The notes beneath the pieces are model-generated. The model was not told the origin of the DNA, ran no database searches, and was given only the letters and a program-made list of their open reading frames with translations. From Candidatus Harrisonbacteria bacterium CG10_big_fil_rev_8_21_14_0_10_44_23 (GTDB lineage Bacteria; Patescibacteriota; Minisyncoccia; UBA6257; 1-14-0-10-44-23): 11,079 nt of DNA. The DNA is taken from the NCBI GenBank assembly GCA_002773475.1, contig PFBB01000002.1, forward strand, positions 7,007-18,085. Reading direction: 5' to 3'. Of this stretch, positions 1-6,743 are shown piece after piece (position 1 is the first letter of the stretch; every line of letters starts with the position of its first letter). The position numbers and the translations under genes are program-made.

Positions 1-398
1 GTGAAGACGCGGATTACCTGCAGTGGGACGAAAAGACCCCGGGAGCTTTACTGTAGCTTGGTATTGGCCCTAGGGATTTTCTGCGTAGTATAGTGGGGAG
101 ACTTTGAAGCCTTTCTTTCGGGGAAGGTGGAGTCGCCAGTGAAATACCCATCTTTAAATTTCTAGTGTCTAACCCCAACGGAAAAAACGTTGTGGGACAG
201 TGCCTGGCGGGCAGTTTGAGTGGGGCGCTCTCCTCCCAAAGAGTAACGGAGGAGTTTATAAGGTTGGCTTGGCGTGGATGGACATCACGCTGGACGCGTA
301 AAGGCAAAAGCCAGCTTGACGGCAAGACGTACATGTCGCGCCGGTGCGAAAGCAGAACTTAGTGACCCGATGGCATTTAATAGAAAAGCCTGAGACAT

Positions 399-436
<38 letters not shown>

Positions 437-565
437 TCTGAGCGTTCACAGCGACGAGAAGGTTCGGCACCTCGATGTCGGCTCGTCCTATCCTGGAGCT
501 GGAGAAGGTTCCAAGGGTGTGGCTGTTCGCCACTTAAAAGGGCACGCGAGCTGGGTTCAGACCGT

Positions 566-869
566 AAAGCAGCTTTTAGCTATTAGCTTCGAGCTTTTAG
601 TGAAAGGATGTTTTGCTGTCTGAATCCCGAGGAAACGACATACATCATGGCGGCATACAATAGCAATATTGTGTGAGAAGTTAACTAATATCGGTGAAAT
701 CCAGAACGGACAATACCGAGGGAATGGTTCGACTTTCGCTCACCACGAGCGATTTTCAATCGGCCCGTAGAGACTAAATGTTGACCATCTAGTAATAGAT
801 GAAGTTATAGTCCAATCCACATAGGAATATGTGAAACAACCATCCAAAATTATTATAATTGGATAATTG
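566..869 (+). ncRNA. Group I intron in 23S rRNA at site L2593, no ORF
   Basis: This 304-nt insertion splits conserved 23S sequence exactly between positions equivalent to U2593 and C2594. The 5' exon ends in T (565) and the insertion ends in G (869), as group I splicing requires. An internal guide at 615-624 (GCTGTCTGAA) can pair with the 5' exon end TTCAGACCGT with one mismatch and a G.U pair at the splice site. Core elements are visible: TATCGGTGAAAT (689-700) with GGACAATACCGAGGGAA (708-724) for P4-P6, GAGACTA (771-777) and TAGTCC (808-813) for the two P7 strands. No endonuclease gene is present, and none would fit. L2593 is the insertion site of the Chlamydomonas chloroplast intron that encodes I-CreI, so this is a recurrent target. 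The subgroup was not assigned. Confidence 0.93.
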
Positions 870-932
870 CGTGAGACAGGTTGGTCTCTATCTACTGCAG
901 GCGTTTAGTGTTTGAGGAGAGTTGTCCCTAGT

Positions 933-1431
933 AAAATTTGCTACTTCATAGAGTAATCTATGATGACAAATCGGCTAATAACGGTGAAATCTTATTAACT
1001 TCGGTACGTTGATAGCCATGTCGGCTCTAGTCCAGCCAATATGGTACAATTACTTGAGGACCGGAAAATTAATAAGACAATACCGTGGGAAGTCTAGCCA
1101 GTGCTATGCACTGGAAATTTCAAATCCCAAAATCCAAATTCCAAATAAATTCCAATAACCAAAATTCTAATGTCCGAAACAAAAAGTTTTGAGCATTTGA
1201 AAATTGAAATTTAGAAAATTATTTGTTATTTGGTGCTTGTTATTTGGTGTTTCCGCTGCTGTAGCGCGGTGATGACCCCGTAACGACTTGATCTAAATAG
1301 ATCAGACTTGCACATCACTGGAAAGTTTTTATATTTTAAAAACAGGTGTGTGTGGGTAATACGCCGACCCCTAACCCGTTTGGGAAGGGTGAAGATATAG
1401 TCTGCGCTCCTAGTGATAGGGGAAGAACGTG
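933..1431 (+). ncRNA. Group I intron in the sarcin-ricin loop of 23S rRNA, no ORF
   Basis: This 499-nt insertion interrupts CCTAGT|ACGAGAGGACC, i.e. after the base equivalent to U2656. The 5' exon ends in T (932) and the intron ends in G (1431). Core signatures match those of the first intron: ATAACGGTGAAAT (978-990), AAGACAATACCGTGGGAA (1074-1091), CAGACT (about 1303-1308) pairing with AGTCTG near 1399-1404, and the typical GAAGATATAGTC block (1391-1402). A P2-like hairpin CATAGA/TCTATG lies at 947-962. The guide pairing is short: GCTA at 939-942 could pair with TAGT at the exon end, so P1 is the weakest part of the model. About 140 nt of AT-rich palindrome (1113-1254) sits in the P6 region, leaving a core near 357 nt. 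Longest frames are short and none looks like a homing endonuclease. Confidence 0.92.
1113..1254. repeat. AT-rich imperfect inverted repeat (MITE-like) nested in the second intron
   Basis: The left arm is built of variants of CAAATCCCAAAATCCAAATTCC, and the right arm of TTATTTGGTGCTTGTTATTTGG, the approximate reverse complement. The outer ends GGAAATTTCAAAT and ATTTGGTGTTTCC mirror each other. The arms meet near AAAAAGTTTT (1191-1200), which is itself palindromic. The composition differs sharply from the surrounding rRNA and intron core. I recall similar CCAAATAACAAATTCC-type repeats dispersed in genomes of uncultivated bacteria, but that is memory and not a database result. Folded as RNA it would form a long hairpin extending a peripheral stem of the intron, which may explain why it is tolerated. 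Confidence 0.7.
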
Positions 1432-1510
1432 ACGAGAGGACCGGGATGAACGAACCACTGGTCTACCGGCTTTGCTACCAAGTGAAGCGCCGGGCAGCTA
1501 TGTTCGGACA

Positions 1511-1543
<33 letters not shown>

Positions 1544-1693
1544 CCCTCCAAGATTAGACACTTTGCATTCCCGTAAGGGTTTGCAGCGATACCTGGAAGA
1601 TGACCAGGTGATAGGCTCTAGGTGTAAGTGCGGTAACGTATTTAGCCGTGGAGTACTAAGCAATCGCATCACCTAATTTGCTTTTTGACTTTT

Positions 1694-1738
1694 CAGCCTT
1701 CTAGGAAGCACATCGATCGGATGTTTCCTAGTTGGCTG
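1694..1738 (+). other. Hairpin in the 23S-5S spacer
   Basis: CAGCC (1694-1698) pairs with GGCTG (1734-1738), and CTAGGAA (1701-1707) pairs with TTCCTAG (1725-1731), with a TT/TT internal loop between them and an inner CATC/GATG stem. It begins about 14 nt after the estimated 23S 3' end. It lacks a T-run, so it is not a terminator. A role as a processing structure for rRNA maturation is inferred. Confidence 0.6.
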
Positions 1739-1787
1739 GAAGGTTTAGACTAATCATTTAAGGATTGAATGAATTTAATCGATTTAG

Positions 1788-1841
1788 TGGAATCTAGGGA
1801 GAAGATGCGAGTTTCGACTCGTATCCTCTCCCTAGATTCCA
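1788..1841 (+). other. Long UUCG-capped hairpin upstream of 5S rRNA
   Basis: A perfect 15-bp stem (1788-1802 with 1827-1841) is followed, after one A/C mismatch, by a 9-bp stem with one G.U pair (1804-1812 with 1817-1825), closed by the tetraloop TTCG (1813-1816). The structure ends about 10 nt before 5S rRNA. No T-tract follows, so it is not a terminator. A long double strand placed here suits cleavage by an RNase III-type enzyme that would release 5S rRNA; that role is inferred. Confidence 0.7.
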
Positions 1842-1850
1842 AATTGAGCC

Positions 1851-1975
1851 CTTACATGCTGGTGTTTTATCTGTGTATGAACCACCTCTTTCCATTCCGA
1901 ACAGAGAAGTGAAAGTGCACAGAGCTGATGATACCTGGATTTATCCCGGAAAAGTAGGCTATGCCAGCTTGCAAG
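1851..1975 (+). rRNA. rrf: 5S ribosomal RNA
   Basis: Conserved 5S features appear in order: CCATTCCGAACAGAGAAGTG (1902-1921), GCTGATGATACCTGG (1924-1938), CCCGGAAAAGTAGG (1945-1958). The terminal helix can form from CTTACATGCTGG (1851-1862) and CCAGCTTGCAAG (1964-1975) with two mismatches, which sets the approximate ends. A length near 120-125 nt fits the family. It is the last gene of the rRNA operon, and a terminator follows 110 nt downstream. The exact ends are uncertain because the sequence after the 3' strand can pair with it as well. Confidence 0.88.
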
Positions 1976-2086
1976 TGCTTAATTTATTTGTAGCTGGCAT
2001 CCAGTCCGCTCAAGGCGGATTGCTGTTTGCCGGCCAATCGCTTCGCTCTTGGGCAAACAGGGAACTTGCAAGGGCTTAATTTATTT
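1968..2086. repeat. 22-bp direct repeat pair flanking a structured 75-bp segment behind 5S rRNA
   Basis: CTTGCAAGTGCTTAATTTAT (start of the first copy, 1968-1989) recurs at 2065-2086 with a single mismatch (T to G) and a period of 97 bp. The first copy overlaps the 3' end of 5S rRNA; the second runs straight into the terminator. The segment between (1990-2064) is rich in stems: AGCTGGCAT (1992-2000) is the exact reverse complement of the 5S 3' end at 1961-1969; TCCGC/GCGGA at 2005-2019; CTGTTTGCC/GGCAAACAG at 2023-2060. A tandem duplication, or a small element inserted with duplication of its target, would both give this pattern. Confidence 0.75.
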
Positions 2087-2114
2087 AAAAAATCCCCCAA
2101 CTGGGGGATTTTTT
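2087..2114 (+). terminator. Rho-independent terminator of the rRNA operon
   Basis: AAAAAATCCCCC (2087-2098) pairs with GGGGGATTTTTT (2103-2114) around a four-base loop, leaving a T-tract on the + strand and an A-tract that would also serve the opposite strand. It ends the rRNA transcription unit. Confidence 0.93.
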
Positions 2115-2220
2115 GTCATCCACATGTATTGCACAATTTGTATGTTTTCTGTGTTGCTTTAAGCTAGTACTGTGCGAGACTTAAGTGCGGCATTATGCAT
2201 ATTATTTTTTATTTATTACT

Positions 2221-2439
2221 ATGTCTAGAATAAACTTTCGAGTGTTTGGCGGAGCTTTTAAAAATGTAGTTGTTGCCATCACTTCTTTATCAATAATTTT
2301 TGGTGCTGCTCCAACGGCGTTTATCCCAGTTGCTTCGGCCGTCACCACAACTTCGATATCTGGATTTCCGGAGGATTTTGAGTCGGCTGCAAATAATATC
2401 GTTGGTTGGGATGAGGAGGGCGCGGACAACGGCGCATAA
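2221..2439 (+). CDS. N-terminal piece (signal peptide) of the large surface protein, ending at an in-frame TAA
   Basis: This 72-codon frame encodes MSRINFRVFGG, a hydrophobic stretch (VVVAITSLSIIFG), and a likely signal-peptidase site after ASA (about residue 38-40). It then gives the start of an extracellular domain (GFPEDFESAANN..GWDEEG) before TAA at 2437-2439. The same frame stays open without a break from 2440 to 6639, and the downstream text continues the domain, so this is almost certainly the front of that gene and not a separate gene. ATG 2221 is preferred over GTG 2185, because the 12 extra codons would place a second hydrophobic run before the basic n-region. No Shine-Dalgarno is seen before 2221. 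A TATTAT box at 2200-2205 could be a -10, giving a very short leader, but no convincing -35 accompanies it. Confidence 0.7.
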   Translation: MSRINFRVFGGAFKNVVVAITSLSIIFGAAPTAFIPVASAVTTTSISGFPEDFESAANNIVGWDEEGADNGA

Positions 2440-5400
2440 ACAAGCTCGATAGACCCTGGTTCGGGGGATGATGCTGCGAGCCCCGATGGAGGCGCGCTTG
2501 CCAGAATTGATCAGGATGAGTGGATTTGTGCGGTTATCGATGCATCCGAGCACAGCGATTTAAGCCTAGAGTATTATTGGCGGGGCGATAGTGATGCCGA
2601 TGGTGATACTGCGGTTGTCGAGTTTCATGCTGGGAGTGGGGATTGTGATGTCGTAAGTGACTGGGTCCAGCTTGGAGATACTCTTGATCTTGAGGATAGC
2701 GCCTCTTGGAATAATGTATACGGTGTTGATTTATCCGCAGTTGATGAAAGTACTTTTAGGCTCAGATTTAGGAGCATAAAAGATGGCGGAAGCGGGAATG
2801 TTCATTTTAGAGTTGATGGAGTTGATGTTAGGGGGGTTTATAGTGGCGGAGATGACGATGAAGAAATCCTAGAGTGTAGTGACGACGACACTATTGCTAA
2901 TACAACGTTTGACACCTTTTCTCTTGGTGACGTAGACGGTCAAAATGATTGGAGTTCTACTGGGGCATTTGATCAGGAAATTGTGAAAAACACCTATGGA
3001 TACACAACTTTTGGTTGTCAGTCACTAAGAATTTCTAATGCAGTTACTAGTGGATCTTTTGGGGACCAAACATTTGCTGCACCATTGTCTGATTCTGTCG
3101 GGGAAGCGGATGCTACGACCGGGAGTTTTAGTGAGGGAACTAGATACAATCACTATGAAGCTCAATTTGATATTGCCTCTACTAAACCAGACGAAGAGCA
3201 GTCTGGGCTTTTCCTTTCGGTCTCACCCGATCGTGGTGATGGTTCAAGGATGAGCTACTTGTCATTTGCGGATACAAGTGGGGGTATACAGGTTACTTTC
3301 TACGATGTTCAGGGAACAGATAGTCCAGCGAACTTCGCTGATACGGACCTTGGAACATTAGATAGAACAGTTTCACATACGATTAAGTTTGAAATGGACA
3401 CTAATGACGATCCGAGCAACGATGTTGTTAAGATTTATATCGATGGATCCTTGGTGCACACAGGTACAACCTGGGAAAATTATTACCGATATGATAGTGA
3501 GGCATCTGCAGAGCAGAGCCCACGAATAGTTAAAACCTTAATTTTTCGTGCCAGCGGAACAGCGGCTCCGGCTAATGATGGTATGGGATTTTTGCTAGAC
3601 AATATGTCTTTATCTGCATCTAATGCCGAAGAGGAAGCAGATACTGGAGCAATTCAAATTACAAAATACATTTGTCCTGACGAAACTTCTGTAAATCGAG
3701 ACGACAATGGTTTGGAGGGTTCTGCTCCAGAGGAGTGTGAATTGCAATCTGGTGCATATTTTGGATATGCTCATGGAGAAAATAGCGAAACTGGTGCACC
3801 GTATGACGACTTTGGCTATCCGCTAACTGCGGGTGGTAGTACGGATGAAAACGGAGTAATGACTATTAGCGATCTTGATCCAAGCGGAAGGTACGTAATC
3901 TTCGAGACGGATTCTGAAAACAACAAGTTTGGCAACGATGACCTTCTTGGGCTGTACTGTGAAGGGGATGGAGACCCAGATCCAAACCACAATGACAATG
4001 GAGATATCACGTTTGTAACCGCGGGTGAAACATCTCGTTGCGTTGCCTACAATCCCGGACTGGTTGAAGAAGTGGCAACGGTTTCACTTTGCAAAATTGA
4101 CAGAGATGAAAATCCTTTGGATGGTTGGATGCTTTTCTTGAAAGGTGATGAAGTAGACGAGATTGAGGTTCCTTCAGAAAATTCAACTGGGGAGGATTCA
4201 ATTTCATTAACTTCCGGAATTTCTTACATCTTTAATGCTTTTGGCACTTGGTTAAATGATAGAGAGCCAGATAATTATGTGGATGCCGACTATTCCACCG
4301 AGGATAATTGGGAAACACAGATGGATGGATTTACTGGCTATGGAGAAGATATTTTAGATTTGCAGATTGATGAGCAATTTGTTGACTGGGGAGAATATAA
4401 CTCGGGGCATTCATATGTCCGATCTTTTGTACCTGACTCAAATGGTGCGGTCAATTTCAGAGTTTTTGACGGCCAGAACGGAGATGTGAATGAATCTTGG
4501 TACGGAGATAATGAGGGATCGCTTACAGTCGGCATTGCTAAAGGGTTTGCGGGCGTTACCGATGATGGTGGATGTATCGAATTTGAAGATGTCCCTTATG
4601 GTGATTATGAGGTGGGAGAAATCAATCAAAGTGGTTGGGAAAATGTATCGGGATTAGATGTAGTCACCGTTGATGATGAGTCTGAGACTTTCTATGTTGT
4701 GAACCGAGATTTATCAATAAGCGAAATTATTCAACCCGAAGTAGACGAAGAAACGAGTGGAACAACGGAACTTGAGGCCTACTATGCAGATGAAAATGGT
4801 GACGGAAATGACAGCGTGCAATGGGCGGTTCGTGCGGGAACTTGTGCGGTGGGAACCAATACAGTTCTAGGAAATGTTGATGGGCACAACGACCTTTACA
4901 CCTGGGACGGAATGGATTTTTCAGCAGACTTCGATACGACTCAAGTAGATAACGGAGAATATTGTTTTGTCTTTAATCCAAGCGAGGACAGCGGCGACGA
5001 GAATCAGCGATTGACTCGTGAGTTTACCGTTAATAATGAGCCAGGGGATGATGATGGAGATGGTGTGCCAAACGACTCTGACGAATGTGCTGAAACGCCA
5101 GCAGAGACTGAAGTTGATAAGGCGGGTTGTCCTTTTGAAGAAGAGCAAACGCCAGCTTTTGAGTGCTCTGCAGGCATTTTGCATCAAAACATTGTCTCTG
5201 GAGATCCAAAGACAAAATTGTATTCCGTTGATCCGGATACTTTAGCATTTTCGGACGCGGGGCAATATAGTAACGACTACAGCAACAATGTTGCTGTCGA
5301 TGCGGATGGGATAGTCTATTCGATAGATGATGCCGATATGAGCCTTTACGTTTTGAACGCAGATGGAACTAGAGAATTGGTTGGCGCAACTGGAATTAAA

Positions 5401-6639
5401 AACCGAGTGCCTGCATCTGGATTTGGTCCAGATGGGCTATTGTATGTAATTGAGAAAACTAGCTCGGACGGAGACGGCAATCTGTATTCGATAGATCCTG
5501 GAACCGGATCGGCGACTTTCCTGTATGAATTAAGTGATGTTAGCGTGAACGGGGGAGATTTGGTGGTTAACGGGGAATATAAAGTGATTTATATCCACGT
5601 TGACGGTGAGGTTTGGGAGATTGATCTCCTAGATGGCTACAATGAGATCTCTCTAGGTTTCTTAGACGAGGGAATGAAATTCACTGGACTTGCTTTGGTT
5701 GATGGCGTTTATTACGCAACTGAGAAAAACACAAATTCGCTTTATAGCTTTGATTTGAGTGAGGGATTTGAGCCACTTGGCTCAGGGCAGTTTGATGGTC
5801 ACTCAGTATACTCGGGCGATGCAGCTAGTTGCCCAGCTGAGGCGGTGGTACGAAATGAGATTTTCGGATTTAAGTATCACGACCAGCACACGCCCTACGG
5901 CTCTTATGATGAGGGGTTAGATGCAAAATTGAGCAACTGGCCAATCCGTTTATACGGTGACGAAGGATTGATTGAGGAACAAGAAACTGCGGAGGACGGG
6001 TCTTTCTCCTTCAAAAATCTGACCGCTGGGGTATATAAAGTTTGTGAAGTTGAGAGCGTGGATGAGGTGGTTGACTGGTTTCAAACTGGTCCTGCTGGCC
6101 AAGGAGAGCACGTTGTGTCAAATGGTGGAGGCGAGAACGATGAGGGCTACTACTGTTATCAGTATGGTTTAGATGCTGATGAGACAATTTCCGGCCTGGC
6201 TTTTGGGAACTCTCACGATTCAAACATTGGTCAGGGTGGCGGGCATTCCTCTCGAAGGAGCAGTGGCAACGAAGGTGGAAGTGTTTTGGGAGCAAGCACA
6301 AGCTCGGGCGATGGTGTAGTGGCGGGAGCGAGTGATTCTTGTTTCCTCTGGCTACCGGAGTACATAAAAGATGGTGAAGGTGCTGATCCAAGCATGGTCA
6401 AGCGTTTGCAGCTATTCCTAAATTATTTTGAGGGAGAGAGTTTGGATGTGAACGGCTTGTACAATCAAGTGACCATAAATGCGGTGAAAAGATTTCAGCT
6501 CAAGCACCGAGATGAAATATTGGCCCCATGGAATCTGCTTATTCCAACTGGGTGGACTTGGTTGACTACCACCCACTTGGTAAACGGTTTATTTAATGGT
6601 TGCACGAATCCATTGCCGCAATTAACACCCTTCCGCTAG
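2440..6639 (+). CDS. Giant secreted multidomain surface protein (body of the interrupted gene)
   Basis: The frame is open from the TAA at 2437 to TAG at 6637. The first possible start, GTG 2983, lies in the middle of a domain and is unlikely to be used. Domains by position: beta-sandwich 1 (about 2400-2850), LamG/concanavalin-like sandwich 2 (2875-3615; QSLRISNAVTSGSFGDQTF), prealbumin/Cna-B-like (3645-4060), a second Cna-B-like domain with an embedded lectin-like segment (4065-4710; FVDWGEY, GDNEGSLTVGI), an Ig-like stretch (4711-5040), a thrombospondin type 3 calcium repeat (5041-5136; DDDGDGVPNDSDEC), beta-propeller-like repeats (5161-5830; LYSVDPDT, LYSIDPGTG, LYSFDLSEG), Cna-B/SdrD-like (5845-6213), a Gly/Ser linker with VLGAS and VAGAS, and a C-terminal peptidoglycan-binding-like helical module (6337-6603; VKRLQLFLNYF, AVKRFQLKHRDEILAPW). 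The protein is strongly acidic, as expected outside the cell. A role in adhesion or envelope structure is inferred; no catalytic site was recognised. Confidence 0.88.
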   Translation, partial: TSSIDPGSGDDAASPDGGALARIDQDEWICAVIDASEHSDLSLEYYWRGDSDADGDTAVVEFHAGSGDCDVVSDWVQLGDTLDLEDSASWNNVYGVDLSAVDESTFRLRFRSIKDGGSGNVHFRVDGVDVRGVYSGGDDDEEILECSDDDTIANTTFDTFSLGDVDGQNDWSSTGAFDQEIVKNTYGYTTFGCQSLRISNAVTSGSFGDQTFAAPLSDSVGEADATTGSFSEGTRYNHYEAQFDIASTKPDEEQSGLFLSVSPDRGDGSRMSYLSFADTSGGIQVTFYDVQGTDSPANFADTDLGTLDRTVSHTIKFEMDTNDDPSNDVVKIYIDGSLVHTGTTWENYYRYDSEASAEQSPRIVKTLIFRASGTAAPANDGMGFLLDNMSLSASNAEEEADTGAIQITKYICPDETSVNRDDNGLEGSAPEECELQSGAYFGYAHGENSETGAPYDDFGYPLTAGGSTDENGVMTISDLDPSGRYVIFETDSENNKFGNDDLLGLYCEGDGDPDPNHNDNGDITFVTAGETSRCVAYNPGLVEEVATVSLCKIDRDENPLDGWMLFLKGDEVDEIEVPSENSTGEDSISLTSGISYIFNAFGTWLNDREPDNYVDADYSTEDNWETQMDGFTGYGEDILDLQIDEQFVDWGEYNSGHSYVRSFVPDSNGAVNFRVFDGQNGDVNESWYGDNEGSLTVGIAKGFAGVTDDGGCIEFEDVPYGDYEVGEINQSGWENVSGLDVVTVDDESETFYVVNRDLSISEIIQPEVDEETSGTTELEAYYADENGDGNDSVQWAVRAGTCAVGTNTVLGNVDGHNDLYTWDGMDFSADFDTTQVDNGEYCFVFNPSEDSGDENQRLTREFTVNNEPGDDDGDGVPNDSDECAETPAETEVDKAGCPFEEEQTPAFECSAGILHQNIVSGDPKTKLYSVDPDTLAFSDAGQYSNDYSNNVAVDADGIVYSIDDADMSLYVLNADGTRELVGATGIKNRVPASGFGPDGLLYVIEKTSSDGDGNLYSIDPGTGSATFLYELSDVSVNGGDLVVNGEYKVIYIHVDGEVWEIDLLDGYNEISLGFLDEGMKFTGLALVDGVYYATEKNTNSLYSFDLSEGFEPLGSGQFDGHSVYSGDAASCPAEAVVRNEIFGFKYHDQHTPYGSYDEGLDAKLSNWPIRLYGDEGLIEEQETAEDGSFSFKNLTAGVYKVCEVESVDEVVDWFQTGPAGQGEHVVSNGGGENDEGYYCYQYGLDADETISGLAFGNSHDSNIGQGGGHSSRRSSGNEGGSVLGASTSSGDGVVAGASDSCFLWLPEYIKDGEGADPSMVKRLQLFLNYFEGESLDVNGLYNQVTINAVKRFQLKHRDEILAPWNLLIPTGWTWLTTTHLVNGLFNGCTNPLPQLTPFR

Positions 6640-6656
6640 GCCGCATGGATAAAGGA

Positions 6657-6694
6657 AATAAACACTCCATACGGGTATGGAGTGTTTATTTTTT
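6657..6694 (+). terminator. Rho-independent terminator of the surface-protein gene
   Basis: AAATAAACACTCCATAC (6656-6672) pairs perfectly with GTATGGAGTGTTTATTT (6675-6691); the innermost C-G pair must open to leave a CGGG loop. A T-run continues to 6694. It begins 17 nt after the stop codon and insulates the gene from the signalling operon. Confidence 0.93.
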
Positions 6695-6700
6695 GGTAAG

Positions 6701-6729
6701 TTAACAAACAGGGGTGCGTCGTGTATGAT
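6701..6729 (+). promoter_or_regulatory. Sigma70-like promoter of the histidine kinase operon
   Basis: TTAACA (6701-6706) and TATGAT (6724-6729) each match consensus at five of six bases and are separated by exactly 17 bp. Transcription would begin near 6736, only about 8 nt before the ATG at 6744, implying an almost leaderless mRNA. It sits directly after the preceding terminator. Confidence 0.75.
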
Positions 6730-6743
6730 GGCGGTAAGAGCTT

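Noticed and set aside
1113..1254. CRISPR array
   Set aside because: The repeated CCAAAT units are irregular, have no uniform spacers, and form an inverted repeat.
566..1431. Homing endonuclease genes in the introns
   Set aside because: No frame of useful length and no LAGLIDADG or HNH motif in either intron.
1873..2079. A 68-codon frame
   Set aside because: It covers 5S rRNA and the structured repeat behind it; RNA identity explains the sequence.
2185..2220. GTG 2185 as start of the surface protein
   Set aside because: It adds an extra hydrophobic run ahead of the basic n-region; ATG 2221 gives a textbook signal peptide.
2983..2985. GTG 2983 as the real start of the surface protein
   Set aside because: It falls inside a LamG-like domain whose front half is encoded upstream in the same frame, and no signal peptide follows.
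6011..6391. 126-codon minus-strand frame
   Set aside because: It is antisense to the surface-protein gene, His/Leu/Pro-rich and without domain features.
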